A stretch of DNA of 64,000 bases from Micromonospora rubida (GTDB taxonomy: Bacteria; Actinomycetota; Actinomycetes; Mycobacteriales; Micromonosporaceae): contig NZ_JAAALO010000003.1 in the NCBI RefSeq assembly GCF_009908295.1, positions 62,001 through 126,000 on the forward strand, in the 5' to 3' direction. Shown here piece after piece: positions 37,895 to 49,081 of this stretch. Numbering within the stretch: position 1 is the first letter of the stretch; the number at the start of each line of letters is the position of its first letter. The translations under genes were made by a program, and so were the position numbers. The notes beneath the pieces are model-generated. The model was not told where the DNA came from and made no database searches. It was given only the letters and a program-made list of their open reading frames with translations.

Positions 37895-39298
37895 GTGAGC
37901 CAGATCGTGATCATCGGCGGGGGGCCGGCCGGGTACGAGGCGGCCCTGGTCGCCGCCCAGCTGGATGCTGATGTCACCGTGGTGGAGGCCGACGGGGCCG
38001 GCGGTGCCTGCGTGCTGTCCGACTGCGTCCCGTCCAAGACCTTCATCGCCAGCTCGGAGGTGGTCACCGGGTACCGGGACACCGAGGAGTTCGGGGTGCA
38101 CTCCGACGGGCTGGAGGCGGTCACCGTCGACGCCCGGACGGTGCACGAGCGGGTCAAGCGGCTCGCCCTTCACCAGTCCGCCGACATCCACGCCAAGCTG
38201 GTCAAGGCCGGCGTCACCTTCGTGGCCGGCACGGCCCGGCTCGGCGAGGACACGCTCGGTCACACCCACCGGGTCGTCGTCAATCCCGCCGACGGGGCCG
38301 AGGAGTACTCGATCGCCGCGTCGACCGTGCTGGTCGCCACCGGGGCCACCCCGCGTCAGCTCCCCACCGCCCTGCCCGACGGCGAGCGCATCCTGACCTG
38401 GCGACAGGTCTACGACCTGCCCGAGCTGCCCGAGCACCTGATCGTGGTCGGCTCGGGCGTCACCGGGGCGGAGTTCGCCAGCGCGTACCTGGCCATGGGG
38501 GTCGAGGTCACCCTCGTCTCCAGCCGGGACCGGGTGATGCCGCACGAGGACGCCGACGCCGCGATGGCCATCGAGCGGGTCTTCCGCTCCCGGGGGATGA
38601 CCATCCTCAACAACTCCCGCGCCGAGGGCGTCCGCCGCACCGCCGACGGGGTGGAGGTGGAGCTGGCCGACGGCCGGCTGGTGCAGGGCTCGCACGCGCT
38701 GATCGCCGTCGGGTCGATCCCCAACACGGCCGGCCTGGGCCTCGGCGAGTACGGCGTGGAACTGGCCCGGGGCGGCTACGTCACCGTCGACCGGGTGTCC
38801 CGGACCAACGTCCCCGGCATCTACGCCGCCGGCGACTGCACCGGGGTGCTGCCGCTGGCCAGCGTCGCCGCGATGCAGGGCCGGATCGCGATGTGGCACA
38901 CGCTCGGCGAAGCGGTCCGGCCGCTGCGGCTGCGTACGGTCGCGGCGAACGTCTTCACCGACCCGGAGCTGGCCACCGTCGGCGTCTCCCAGGACGAGGT
39001 GGACTCCGGCAAGACGCCCGCCCGTCAGGTGATGCTGCCGCTGGGGGGCAACGCCCGGGCGAAGATGGACGACCTGGCCGACGGCTTCGTCAAACTGTTC
39101 TGCCGCCCGGCCAGCGGCCAGGTGATCGGCGGCGTCGTGGTGGCCCCCAAGGCCAGCGAGCTGATCCTGCCGATCACCCTGGCGGTGGAGAACAACCTCA
39201 CGGTCAACGAGCTGGCCCAGACGATCACCATCTACCCGAGCCTGTCGGGCTCCATCACGGAGGCCGCCCGCCAGCTCATGCTGCACGAGCTGGAGTAG
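37895..39298 (+). CDS. lpdA: NAD(P)H-quinone dehydrogenase / LpdA-type flavoprotein
   Basis: A 467-residue pyridine nucleotide-disulfide oxidoreductase close to mycobacterial LpdA (a quinone reductase). FAD motif IVIIGGGPAGYEAAL, NAD motif VVGSGVTGAEFASAY, FAD/ribityl motif YAAGDCTGVLPLASVAAM. GGACVLSDCVPSKTF keeps two Cys in CxxxxC spacing, which as far as I recall is incomplete in the mycobacterial protein. The C-terminus (YPSLSGSITEAAR) lacks the HxxxxE base of dihydrolipoamide dehydrogenases. GTG at 37895 begins the flavin fold; a longer frame from 37793 is unlikely. Confidence 0.9.
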   Translation: MSQIVIIGGGPAGYEAALVAAQLDADVTVVEADGAGGACVLSDCVPSKTFIASSEVVTGYRDTEEFGVHSDGLEAVTVDARTVHERVKRLALHQSADIHAKLVKAGVTFVAGTARLGEDTLGHTHRVVVNPADGAEEYSIAASTVLVATGATPRQLPTALPDGERILTWRQVYDLPELPEHLIVVGSGVTGAEFASAYLAMGVEVTLVSSRDRVMPHEDADAAMAIERVFRSRGMTILNNSRAEGVRRTADGVEVELADGRLVQGSHALIAVGSIPNTAGLGLGEYGVELARGGYVTVDRVSRTNVPGIYAAGDCTGVLPLASVAAMQGRIAMWHTLGEAVRPLRLRTVAANVFTDPELATVGVSQDEVDSGKTPARQVMLPLGGNARAKMDDLADGFVKLFCRPASGQVIGGVVVAPKASELILPITLAVENNLTVNELAQTITIYPSLSGSITEAARQLMLHELE

Positions 39299-39320
39299 CC
39301 GCCGTCAGCCGGCTCGTCGG

Positions 39321-39938
39321 TCAGTCGGCCGGGGCCTCGGGGCTGGTGCGGCGGGCGCTGAAGGCCGACATTGCCCAACCGGCGGCCGCGAAGCCGCCCG
39401 CCGCCGCCCCCGCGATCACCAGCAGTTGCCACGCCGACTCGGTCAGCGCCGTGCCGCCCAAATGCCCGACCAGCGCCCCGTACGTGGCCCAGCCGGCCGC
39501 CGCCACCGCCTCGTACGTCAGGAACAACCGGTACGGGTACCGGCTGCGGCCGGCGGCGAAGCAGGCGGCCATCCGGCCGCCCGGCACGAACCGGCAGAGC
39601 AGGATCACCAGCGGGCCGGGTCGGCGCAGCCCCCGGGTCATCCGTCCGGCCATCCGGCGGGCCCGGCTCGGCTCGGCCTGCCGGCCCTGCCGACGGTCGG
39701 GTGCGCCCCGGCCGATCAGGTAGCAGGCCAGGTCGCCGGCGAAGACGCCGAGCGCGCCGACCCCGATGGTCAGCGGGAGGTTCAGCCCGCCGTACACGGT
39801 GAGCGCCCCGCCGGTGATCATGATCGCCTGGGTGGGGATGACCGGCACGAACGCGTCCACCGCCAGCAGCCCGAGCAGCGCCGCGTACGCCCACAGCGGC
39901 GACGCCATGTGGGTGAGTAGCTCAAGCACGACTGACAC
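39321..39938 (-). CDS. DedA-family membrane protein
   Basis: A 205-residue membrane protein: FVPVIPTQAIMITGGALTVY, VGALGVFAGDLACYLIGRGA (family G-D-x-x-x-Y motif), FVPGGRMAACFAAG and three C-terminal helices. DedA proteins flip or transport lipid carriers. The region 39939-40354 upstream/downstream holds two hairpins and no gene. Confidence 0.88.
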   Translation of the reverse strand: MSVVLELLTHMASPLWAYAALLGLLAVDAFVPVIPTQAIMITGGALTVYGGLNLPLTIGVGALGVFAGDLACYLIGRGAPDRRQGRQAEPSRARRMAGRMTRGLRRPGPLVILLCRFVPGGRMAACFAAGRSRYPYRLFLTYEAVAAAGWATYGALVGHLGGTALTESAWQLLVIAGAAAGGFAAAGWAMSAFSARRTSPEAPAD

Positions 39939-40191
39939 CTCGGCGGGTCCGGCAGATTGGGTACCCCGAGCCTGACCCGGTGGCGGGCATCACCGGGGCC
40001 CACCCCGGCCGGTGGTGACCGCCGACACGGCGGTTCCGGCCCCTGACGTGCCGGAACGTGGCGGCTCGACCGCCCTGGGCGACCTCGGCGTACGGGCCGG
40101 GGCGGGCGGCGGATCGGCTACGGGCGGCGTACCGTTGTCGGCGCGCGGCCCCGGGCGCGTCGGGCCCCCCGTTTCCGACGACCGGGCCGCC

Positions 40192-40226
40192 GCGGGCCGC
40201 CGGCAGGTCCCGTGCCGGCGGCCCGC
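40192..40226. terminator. Perfect 14-bp hairpin in the 39939-40354 intergenic stretch
   Basis: GCGGGCCGCCGGCA (40192-40205), 7-base loop, and its exact complement (40213-40226). With 40292-40324 it is the only structure seen in this 416-bp gap. Confidence 0.5.
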
Positions 40227-40291
40227 CCCTGCGCCGCCCACCCGCCGGAAGCCCGCGCTGACGCGATACGCGCACCAGGCTCGCTGCTGCC

Positions 40292-40324
40292 CCGACCCCG
40301 GGCCGTCACTCGGCCCGGGGTCGG
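40292..40324 (-). terminator. Terminator of the ABC exporter operon
   Basis: CCGACCCCGGGCCG, loop TCACT, CGGCCCGGGGTCGG; perfect 14-bp stem, 31 bp downstream of the ABC gene stop on the minus strand. No T run. Confidence 0.7.
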
Positions 40325-40354
40325 TCGCTGTCGCTGGATCTCCGGCCACGACGA

Positions 40355-42502
40355 TCAGCCCTGGACCGAGGCGGCGGTCTGCGGGGTGGGGTCGGGGGGG
40401 AGGACCGGGTCGGGCTGGCTGAACTGGGACTGGTAGAGCCGGTGGTAGGCGCCCCGGGCGGCCAGCAGCCGCTCGTGGGTGCCCTGCTCGACGATGCTGC
40501 CGTTCTCCATCATCAGGATCAGGTCCGCGTCCCGGATGGTGGAGAGCCGGTGGGCGATGACGAAGCTCGTCCGGTCCGAGCGCAGCGCCGCCATGGCCCG
40601 CTGGAGCAGCACCTCGGTCCGGGTGTCCACCGAGCTGGTCGCCTCGTCGAGGATCAGCAGCGACGGCTCGGCCAGGAATGCCCGGGCGATGGTGATGAGC
40701 TGCTTCTCGCCGGCGCTGACGTTGCTGCCCTCCTCGTCGATGACGGTGTCGTAGCCGTCGGGGAGGCTGCGGACGAACCGGTCCACGAAGGTGGCCTTGG
40801 CGGCGGCGACGATCTCCTCGTCGCTGGCGGTCGGCCGGCCGTAGGCGATGTTGTCCCGGATCGTGCCGCCGAACAGCCAGGTGTCCTGGAGCACCATGCC
40901 GATCCGGCCGCGCAGGTCGTCCCGGCTCAGGGTGGTGACGTCCACCCCGTCCAGGGTGATCCGGCCGGCGTCCAGCTCGTAGAACCGCATGATCAGGTTG
41001 ACCAGGGTGGTCTTGCCCGCCCCGGTCGGCCCGACGATCGCCACCGTGTGTCCCGGCTCGGCGACCAGCGACAGGTCATCGATCAACGGCTTGTCCGGCT
41101 CGTACCGGAAGGAGACGCGCTCGAACTCGACCCGGCCGTGCGGGTCGGTCACCCGGGCCGGCGCGGCCGGGTCGGGGCTCTGCTCGTCGGCGTCGAGGAC
41201 GGCGAACACCCGCTCGGCGGACGCCACCCCGGACTGGAGCAGGTTCGCCATCGCGGCGACCTGGGTGAGCGGCTGGGTGAACATCCGGTTGTACTGGATG
41301 AATGCCTGCACGTCGCCGAGGCTCATCGACCCCGACGCCACCCGCAGGCCGCCCACCACGGCGATCGCCACGTAGCTGAGGTTCCCGACGAACATCATCG
41401 CCGGCATGATGATCCCGGAGATGAACTGGGCGCCGAAGCTGGCCTGGAACAGCTCCTCGTTCTTGGCGGTGAAGGTCGCCTCCACCTCGCGCTGCCGGCC
41501 GAAGACCTTGACCAGCTCGTGGCCGGTGAAGGCCTCCTCGATCTGGCCGTTCAGCTCGCCGGTGTGCTTCCACTGGGCGATGAACTTCTGCTGCGAGCGC
41601 TTGGCGATCGCGCCGGTCACCACCACCGACAGCGGCACCGCCACCAGGGCGACCAGCGCCAGCAGCGGCGAGAGCCAGAACATCATGGCCAGCACGCCGA
41701 CCAGGGTGAGCAGCGCGGTGAGCAACTGGCTCAGGGTCTGCTGGAGGGTCTGCGAGATGTTGTCGATGTCGTTGGTGACCCGGCTGAGCAGCTCGCCGCG
41801 CGGCTGCTTGTCGAAGTAGGGCAGCGGCAGCCGGTTCAGCTTCTCCTCCACCTCGGCGCGCAGCCGCAGCACGGTGCGCTGCACCACGCCGTTGAGCAGC
41901 CAGCCCTGCCACCACATCAGCAGGCTGGCCGCCAGGTAGAGGCCGAGCGCCAGCAGCAGCACCCGACCCAGCGCGGTGAAGTCGATGCCCACCCCGGGCA
42001 CCAGGTCCATCCGGGCGAGCATGTCGGCGAAGTTGTCGTTGCCGGACGCCCGGGCCGCAGCCACGGCCTGCTCGGCGGTGGTCCCGGCCGGGAGCTGCCG
42101 GCCGATCACCCCGCTGAAGATCAGGTCGGTGGCGTGGCCGAGGATCTTCGGCCCGTACACGCTGAACCCGACGCTGACCAGGGCGAGCCCGACGATGACG
42201 ACGAGCGGGAGCCGGTGTGGCCGCAGCCGCCCCATCATCCGGCGGGCCGACGGCCCGAAGTTCATCGACTTCTCGGCCGGCATGCCGGCGCCCGGCATCG
42301 GGCCGCCGCGATGGCCGCCCGGCATCGGGCCGCCGCGATGGCCGCCCGGCATCGGGCCGCCGCGATGGCCGCCCGGCATCGGGCCGCCGCGATGGCCGCC
42401 CGGCATCGGGCCGCCGCGATGGCTGCCCGGGGGCAGCCGCGTCGGCGTCCGCGCCTCGGCGCCGGCCGCGGGCGCGGGCTTCTGACCCGGTACGGCGGTC
42501 AT
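40355..42502 (-). CDS. Heterodimeric ABC exporter subunit (catalytic-Glu half) with His/Gly-rich N-terminal repeats
   Basis: A 715-residue half-transporter. The first ~75 residues contain five copies of HRGGPMPGG. Six membrane helices follow (about 95-400), then the ATPase: Walker [11 protein letters not shown]-loop VLQDTW, signature NVSAGEKQ (degenerate) and Walker [13 protein letters not shown] with a proper catalytic Glu. Its partner is the overlapping gene upstream (ATGA). The arrangement matches mycobacterial Rv1272c/Rv1273c-type exporters. The His/Gly-rich leader could bind metal; it is unusual for the family. Confidence 0.92.
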   Translation of the reverse strand: MTAVPGQKPAPAAGAEARTPTRLPPGSHRGGPMPGGHRGGPMPGGHRGGPMPGGHRGGPMPGGHRGGPMPGAGMPAEKSMNFGPSARRMMGRLRPHRLPLVVIVGLALVSVGFSVYGPKILGHATDLIFSGVIGRQLPAGTTAEQAVAAARASGNDNFADMLARMDLVPGVGIDFTALGRVLLLALGLYLAASLLMWWQGWLLNGVVQRTVLRLRAEVEEKLNRLPLPYFDKQPRGELLSRVTNDIDNISQTLQQTLSQLLTALLTLVGVLAMMFWLSPLLALVALVAVPLSVVVTGAIAKRSQQKFIAQWKHTGELNGQIEEAFTGHELVKVFGRQREVEATFTAKNEELFQASFGAQFISGIIMPAMMFVGNLSYVAIAVVGGLRVASGSMSLGDVQAFIQYNRMFTQPLTQVAAMANLLQSGVASAERVFAVLDADEQSPDPAAPARVTDPHGRVEFERVSFRYEPDKPLIDDLSLVAEPGHTVAIVGPTGAGKTTLVNLIMRFYELDAGRITLDGVDVTTLSRDDLRGRIGMVLQDTWLFGGTIRDNIAYGRPTASDEEIVAAAKATFVDRFVRSLPDGYDTVIDEEGSNVSAGEKQLITIARAFLAEPSLLILDEATSSVDTRTEVLLQRAMAALRSDRTSFVIAHRLSTIRDADLILMMENGSIVEQGTHERLLAARGAYHRLYQSQFSQPDPVLPPDPTPQTAASVQG
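42293..42427. repeat. Five 27-bp tandem repeats at the 5' end of the ABC gene
   Basis: Five head-to-tail 27-bp units (42293-42319, 42320-42346, 42347-42373, 42374-42400, 42401-42427), the last with one substitution. They encode HRGGPMPGG. Near-identity at silent positions shows recent expansion. Confidence 0.9.
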
Positions 42503-44232
42503 GCCGGCACCCCCGCACTCTGCTGGGAGGCGACGATCTCCGCGTACGTCGGACAGTTCTCCAGTAGCTCGGCGTGTCGGCCCATCCCGACGATGCCCCC
42601 GTTCTCGAGCACGATGATCTGGTCGGCGTCGACGATCGTGGAGACCCGTTGGGCCACGATCACCACCGCGGCGTCCGCGGTGACCGGTCGCAGCGCCGCC
42701 CGGAGCCGGGCGTCGGTGCCGAGGTCGAGCGCCGAGAACGAGTCGTCGAACAGGTAGATCTCCGGCCGGCGGACCAGGGCCCGGGCGATGGCCAGGCGCT
42801 GCCGCTGCCCGCCGGAGACGTTGGTGCCGCCCTGCACGATCGGGGCGTCCAACCCCTCGGACAGCTCGGCGACGAAGTCGCGCGCCTGGGCGACCTCCAG
42901 GGCCGCCCACAGCTCCGCGTCGGTGGCGTCCGGGTTGCCGTACCGCAGGTTGCTGGCGATCGTCCCGCTGAACAGGTACGGCCGCTGCGGCACCAGCCCG
43001 ATCCGCCGCCACAGCTCGTCGGGCGCCAGGTCGCGGACGTCCACGCCGTCGACCAGCACCGCCCCCGCCGTGGTGTCGACCAGCCGGGGGACCAGCGAGA
43101 GCAGGGTGCTCTTGCCGGATCCGGTGCTGCCGATGATCGCCGTCGTGCGCCCGGCCTCGACCCGGAAGGAGATGTCGTGCAGCACGGGCTCGCTCGCACC
43201 CGGGTACTGGAACCGCACGCCGCGCAGCTCCAGCTCGCCCCGGCTGGCGACCTCGGTGACCGGCGCGGCCGGTGGGACCACCGAGGAGTCGGTGTCCAGC
43301 ACCTCGATGATCCGCTCGGCGCAGACCGCGGCGCGCGGCACCATCATCAGCATGAAGGTGGCCATCATGATGGCCATCAGGATCTGCATCAGGTACTGCA
43401 GGAAGGCGGTGAGGGCACCGACCTGGATCTGGCCGGCGTCCACCCGTTCCGCGCCGAACCACAGCACGGCGACGCTGGAGACGTTGAGGACCAGCATCAC
43501 CACCGGGAAGACCAGGGCCATCAGCCGGCCGGTGCGCAGGGCGGTCGCGGTCAGGTCGGCGTTCGCGCGGCCGAAGCGCTCCTTCTCGTACGGCTCGCGG
43601 ACGAACGCCCGGACCACCCGGATGCCGGTGATCTGCTCGCGCAGCACCCGGTTGACCGTGTCGATCCGCTCCTGCATGAGCCGGAACCCGGGCACCATCC
43701 GCCGGATGATCAGCCCGAACGCGATCGCCAGCACCGGGACGCAGACCAGCATCAGCCAGGACAGCCCGACGTCCTCGCGCAGCGCCATCACCACCCCGCC
43801 GACGCTCATGATCGGCGCGGCGACGAGCATGGTGCAGCTCATCAGCACGAGCATCTGCACCTGTTGCACGTCGTTGGTGTTGCGGGTGATCAGCGAGGGC
43901 GCGCCGAACCGGGCCACCTCGCGGGCGGAGAAGCGGTTGACGTGGCCGAAGATCTCCGCCCGGACGTCCCGGCCGAAGCCCATCGCTGTGCGGGCGCCGA
44001 GGTAGACCGCAGCGATCGAGCAGGCGATCTGAACCAGGCTGACCAGCAGCATCCAGCCGCCGGTGCGCACGATGTAGCCGGTGTCGCCACGGGACACGCC
44101 CTGGTCGATGATGTCGGCGTTGAGGCTCGGCAGGTAGAGCGACGCCATCGTGCCGACGAACTGGAACGCCACCACGGCCGCCAGCGGGCTGCGGTAGGGC
44201 CGCAGGTGGGCGCGGAGAAGCCGGATCAGCAC
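42499..44232 (-). CDS. Heterodimeric ABC exporter subunit (degenerate Walker B half)
   Basis: A 577-residue half-transporter: six membrane helices to about residue 320, Walker [10 protein letters not shown], signature [11 protein letters not shown], and Walker [13 protein letters not shown], in which Asp replaces the catalytic Glu. This is the degenerate half typical of heterodimers such as LmrC or TM287. Its consensus signature complements the Glu-containing site of the other subunit. The start lies 7 bp inside the end of the MarR gene. Confidence 0.92.
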   Translation of the reverse strand: MLIRLLRAHLRPYRSPLAAVVAFQFVGTMASLYLPSLNADIIDQGVSRGDTGYIVRTGGWMLLVSLVQIACSIAAVYLGARTAMGFGRDVRAEIFGHVNRFSAREVARFGAPSLITRNTNDVQQVQMLVLMSCTMLVAAPIMSVGGVVMALREDVGLSWLMLVCVPVLAIAFGLIIRRMVPGFRLMQERIDTVNRVLREQITGIRVVRAFVREPYEKERFGRANADLTATALRTGRLMALVFPVVMLVLNVSSVAVLWFGAERVDAGQIQVGALTAFLQYLMQILMAIMMATFMLMMVPRAAVCAERIIEVLDTDSSVVPPAAPVTEVASRGELELRGVRFQYPGASEPVLHDISFRVEAGRTTAIIGSTGSGKSTLLSLVPRLVDTTAGAVLVDGVDVRDLAPDELWRRIGLVPQRPYLFSGTIASNLRYGNPDATDAELWAALEVAQARDFVAELSEGLDAPIVQGGTNVSGGQRQRLAIARALVRRPEIYLFDDSFSALDLGTDARLRAALRPVTADAAVVIVAQRVSTIVDADQIIVLENGGIVGMGRHAELLENCPTYAEIVASQQSAGVPA

Positions 44233-44708
44233 GCCGGCTCCTGCGGTTTCGTTTCGGGACTTGTCATCTGTGGTTCCTCTCCACTGCCGATGACCTCGAT
44301 CAGGAACTTCCGGATCACAGCTGCGTTCGCGGGGTCGGCGTCGACGGAGGTCAGCGGTCCCCTGGTCTGCATGAGGGTGGTGAGCTTGGCGACCCGGTCC
44401 CGGCCGGCGGGGGTGAGGGCCAGCCGCACGCTGCGCCGGTCGGCGTCGTCGCGGTGCCGCTCCACCAGGCCGTCGCGTTCCAGCGTGTCGACGATGCCGG
44501 TGAGGGTGGCGGGCCGGACGAAGCAGCGCTCGGCGACCACCCGGTGCGGCAGTTCACCGTGCCGGGCGAGGGTGATCAGGGTGCCCATGCCGGCCTGGGT
44601 GAGGCCGTGCTCCTCCGCCAGGTAGCGGTTCCACTGCTGGCCGACGATGTGGCCGGCGGTGACCAACAGACGGCCCAGCGGCACGTCCCCCAGCCCGATC
44701 ACATCCAT
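44226..44708 (-). CDS. MarR-family regulator of the ABC exporter
   Basis: A 160-residue MarR protein: [40 protein letters not shown] as recognition helix region, and the wing [22 protein letters not shown] at 44708 follows GAGGG by 5 nt; an upstream start at 44744 would overlap DoxX. Its overlap with the exporter operon indicates local control of efflux. Confidence 0.9.
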   Translation of the reverse strand: MDVIGLGDVPLGRLLVTAGHIVGQQWNRYLAEEHGLTQAGMGTLITLARHGELPHRVVAERCFVRPATLTGIVDTLERDGLVERHRDDADRRSVRLALTPAGRDRVAKLTTLMQTRGPLTSVDADPANAAVIRKFLIEVIGSGEEPQMTSPETKPQEPAC

Positions 44709-44733
44709 GTCCCTCAGATTAGCTCCCTGATGG

Positions 44734-45180
44734 TCAGGCCCCAAACGATATTACGGCGGCGGTAGCGAGGAACACCGCTTGGAGCAACGTGCGTGGGGCG
44801 AGCGGGGTCACGGGCCGCCCGGCCAGTGTCAGGCCGCGGCGGGCGGCCGAGACGTTGGCCGGGAACATGGCGATCAGTAGGAGCCCCAGCCCAGCCGCCG
44901 CCCATCGGGCCGTGGCGGGGACGAGCAGCCCGGCCGCGCCGGCCAACTCCAGCACCCCGGTGGCGGTGACCAGCAGCCCGGGGCGGGGCAGCCGGGGCGG
45001 CACCATGGCCAGCAGGCCGGCCCGGCGGGGGTTGGTGAAGTGGGCCAGGCCGGTGAACACGAACATGACGGCCAGCCCGACGCGCAGCGCGGGGTGCCAG
45101 CCGTCGAGGGGGCCGACGCCGGCCAAGCCGGCCAGCCGGGCGAGCGCGGTGCCGGCCACGAGGGTGATCAGCGGAACCAT
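44734..45180 (-). CDS. DoxX-family membrane protein
   Basis: A 148-residue four-helix membrane protein of the DoxX group: VGLAVMFVFTGLAHFTNPRR, VTATGVLELAGAAGLLVP and AGLGLLLIAMFPANV. Good GAGGAGG ribosome site. It is divergent from a TetR gene with two shared operators, so it is probably TetR-controlled. Function is unknown; relatives are linked to redox or envelope stress. Confidence 0.88.
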   Translation of the reverse strand: MVPLITLVAGTALARLAGLAGVGPLDGWHPALRVGLAVMFVFTGLAHFTNPRRAGLLAMVPPRLPRPGLLVTATGVLELAGAAGLLVPATARWAAAGLGLLLIAMFPANVSAARRGLTLAGRPVTPLAPRTLLQAVFLATAAVISFGA

Positions 45181-45201
45181 CAGGGAGCCTCCTCAGGGTG
45201 A

Positions 45202-45255
45202 ATCTTGTCGCTGGCAAGTTTCCCCTCCCGGCGGCCATCTTGTCAACAGCAAGAT
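45202..45255. promoter_or_regulatory. Twin TetR operators between doxX and tetR
   Basis: ATCTTG-N7-CAAGTT (45202-45220) and ATCTTG-N7-CAAGAT (45237-45255), centres 35 bp apart. The second is a perfect dyad. A TAGGCT -10-like box at 45255-45260 places the start site at about the ATG of tetR (45267), implying a leaderless tetR mRNA. Confidence 0.75.
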
Positions 45256-45266
45256 AGGCTGGCGCC

Positions 45267-45836
45267 ATGACTGGAACGCGCGGCTACCACCACGGCGATC
45301 TGCGCCGAACCCTGCTCACCACGGCGGTGCAGGTGATCGAGGAGTCTGGGCCGGCTGCACTGAGCCTGCGTGACCTGGCCCGCCGGGCCGGTGTCTCGCA
45401 CGCCGCCCCCGCCCACCACTTCGGCGACAAGGCCGGGCTGCTCACCGCCCTCGCCGCCGACGGGTTCGACCTGCTCGCCAAGGCGCTGCACGGCGCGGGC
45501 GACGCCCTGCTGGACAGGGGCGTCGCGTACGTTGACTTCGCGGTCCGGCACCGCGCGCACTTCGAGGTGATGTTCCGTGCGGACCTCTACCGGCCCGACG
45601 CGGAGGAGCTGGTGGCGGCCCGCCAGCGCGCCGGCGCCGCGTTGAACTTGGGCGTCGCCGCGCTGCCCGAGGACCGCCCGACGGCGGAGGATCCACAGGG
45701 CGACGCGCTCGCGGCCTGGTCGATCATGCACGGCTTCGCCACGCTCTGGCTCTCGGGCGCGCTGCCGGCCCGGATCGGGGACGACCCCCGGGCCGCGGCC
45801 CGGGCGATCGCCGGCCGCCTCTTTCGGATGGAGTGA
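45267..45836 (+). CDS. TetR-family transcriptional regulator
   Basis: A 189-residue TetR protein: HHGDLRRTLLTTAVQVIEES, then LSLRDLARRAGVSHAAPAHH as HTH (with HFGDKAGLLTALA). The C-terminal ligand domain has the WHG-type region (AAWSIMHGFATLWLSGAL). Likely represses itself and doxX. Confidence 0.92.
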   Translation: MTGTRGYHHGDLRRTLLTTAVQVIEESGPAALSLRDLARRAGVSHAAPAHHFGDKAGLLTALAADGFDLLAKALHGAGDALLDRGVAYVDFAVRHRAHFEVMFRADLYRPDAEELVAARQRAGAALNLGVAALPEDRPTAEDPQGDALAAWSIMHGFATLWLSGALPARIGDDPRAAARAIAGRLFRME

Positions 45837-45844
45837 CGGCGCCG

Positions 45845-45861
45845 GCCGCCGGACCGGCGGC
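45845..45861. terminator. Short hairpin between convergent tetR and guaB1
   Basis: GCCGCCGG A CCGGCGGC, immediately beside the guaB1 stop. Probably shared by both genes. Confidence 0.5.
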
Positions 45862-47382
<1,521 letters not shown>

Positions 47383-48003
47383 TCAGCCGAGCAGCAGGGT
47401 CACCGCGACCGCGACCATCACGAGGGCGACCAGGCCGTCGACGAGCCGCCAGGCCGCCGGGCGGGCCAGCACGGGCGCGAGCCGGTGGGCGGCGGCGCCG
47501 ATGACCGTGAACCAGACCGCGCTGGCTAGCGCGGCACCCGCGCCGAAGACCCAGTGGTGCGGATGCTGGCGGGCCACCCCACCGAGCAGGAGGACGGTGT
47601 CGAGGTACACGTGCGGGTTGAGGTAGGTGAACGCGAGGCAGGCCAGCAGCGTCGCCCCGAGGGGTGCCGGCGGCCGGTCGGCGGGGGAGAGCGCGCCGGG
47701 CCGCAGCGCGCGGCGAACGGCCAGCGCGGCGTACCCGAGCAGGAACGCGGCGCCGAACCAGCGGACGGCGGTGACGGCGGCGGGGTGTTCCGCCGTGGCG
47801 GTGCCCATCCCGGCGATGCCGAGCGAGATGAGCAGCGCGTCGGACGCGGCGCAGACGGCGACCACCGGCACGACGTGCTCCCGGCGCAGGCCCTGCCGCA
47901 GGACGAAGGCGTTCTGCGCGCCGATGGCGGCGATCAGCGCGATGGAGAGGGAGAAACCTGCGGCGGCGGAGCCGGCCACGGAGCTGCTGAGGATTTCGGG
48001 CAC
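47383..48003 (-). CDS. LysE/ArgO-family amino acid exporter
   Basis: A 206-residue, six-helix exporter of basic amino acids: GFSLSIALIAAIGAQNAFVL and LACLAFTYLNPHVYLDTVLL are diagnostic. GTG start. Divergent from its LysR-type activator, as in Corynebacterium lysE-lysG. Confidence 0.92.
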   Translation of the reverse strand: MPEILSSSVAGSAAAGFSLSIALIAAIGAQNAFVLRQGLRREHVVPVVAVCAASDALLISLGIAGMGTATAEHPAAVTAVRWFGAAFLLGYAALAVRRALRPGALSPADRPPAPLGATLLACLAFTYLNPHVYLDTVLLLGGVARQHPHHWVFGAGAALASAVWFTVIGAAAHRLAPVLARPAAWRLVDGLVALVMVAVAVTLLLG

Positions 48004-48075
48004 GGGCAGACGCTACGAGCCACCCGCGATGCAGCCCAGCTAAGGATTCTCATGGTGGATAAGCTCAGCTTCATC

Positions 48076-48966
48076 ATGCTGGACTCGACGCAGCTCCGGA
48101 CGTTCGTCGCGGTGGTCCGCGAGGGCAGCTTCGAGGCGGCGGCGCGGTCCCTGCACGTCACCCCCTCGGCCGTCAGCCAGCGGATCAAGGCGCTGGAACA
48201 GGCCGTCGGGCAGGTGCTCATCCGTCGCTCGAAGCCGTGCCGGCCCACCGACGCGGGCCGTCCGCTGCTGCGGCTGGCCGGGCAGGTGGCCCTGCTGGAG
48301 CGGGAGGCGCTGCACGCCGCCCGGCCGCCGACGGTCGGCGGGCCCGCCCCCACCCGGGTGACGGTCGTCGCGAACGAGGACTCGCTCGGCACCTGGTTCG
48401 TCGGCGCGCTGGCGCTGCTGCCCACCGAACTGGCGCTGCTGTTCGACGTCCGCCGGGACGACGAGGAGCACACGGCGGAGCTGATCCGCGACGGTACGGC
48501 GATGGCGGCGGTGACCGCGCAGCGGGAGGCCGTCCAGGGCTGCCGGGTGGAGCGGCTGGGCGCGATGCGGTACGTCGCGCTGGCCCGGGCCGGGTTCGCC
48601 GCCCGTCACTTCCCCGACGGGCTCACCGAGGCAGCCCTCGCGTCGGCGCCGATGATGGCGTTCGACCGCAAGGACCAGCTTCAACACAGGTTCGCCCGTA
48701 CGGTGACCCGCCGCCGGATCGACCCGCCGATCCACTACGTCCCGTCCTTCGACGGCTTCAACGAGGCGGTTCGGCTCGGGCTGGGCTGGGGCCTGGTCCC
48801 GGAGCGGTTCGCCCGCGCCGACATCGCCGCCGGGCACTGCGTCGACCTCGGCGCCGGGCGTCACCTGGACCGCCCGTTGTACTGGCAGCACTGGCGGGTC
48901 GCCTCGGCCACCCTGGACGCGCTGACCGTCGCCGTCCGGGCGGTGGCAAGCGCCGAACTGCGCTGA
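48076..48966 (+). CDS. LysR-family regulator of the ArgP/LysG type
   Basis: A 296-residue activator: MLDSTQLRTFVAVVREGSFE, ARSLHVTPSAVSQRIKALEQ as HTH, RRSKPCRPTDAG, and the ligand domain ending LYWQHWRV as in ArgP/LysG/Rv1985c. ATG at 48076 is chosen; one at 48052 would add eight residues. The sequence between (AAGCTCAGCTT dyad) looks like a regulator site. It is expected to activate lysE when Lys or Arg rises. Confidence 0.9.
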   Translation: MLDSTQLRTFVAVVREGSFEAAARSLHVTPSAVSQRIKALEQAVGQVLIRRSKPCRPTDAGRPLLRLAGQVALLEREALHAARPPTVGGPAPTRVTVVANEDSLGTWFVGALALLPTELALLFDVRRDDEEHTAELIRDGTAMAAVTAQREAVQGCRVERLGAMRYVALARAGFAARHFPDGLTEAALASAPMMAFDRKDQLQHRFARTVTRRRIDPPIHYVPSFDGFNEAVRLGLGWGLVPERFARADIAAGHCVDLGAGRHLDRPLYWQHWRVASATLDALTVAVRAVASAELR

Positions 48967-49081
48967 CGTCGCCGTGTCCGGGCGGTGGCGGGCGCCGAGC
49001 CGCTGACGTCGCCCCGCCTGCGCCGCGCCGGGGTGGGGTCGGCCTGTGCCGCGCTGGGGCCGCCCCCGCCCGGGGTGTGGG

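Noticed and set aside
40442-42757. A 771-codon open frame on the plus strand opposite the ABC exporter genes
   Set aside because: Antisense shadow of GC-rich coding sequence; no recognisable protein features.
48052-48075. ATG at 48052 as the start of the LysR regulator
   Set aside because: It has no ribosome site, and the eight extra residues overlap a dyad that looks regulatory; the family core starts at the 48076 ATG. Not fully excluded.
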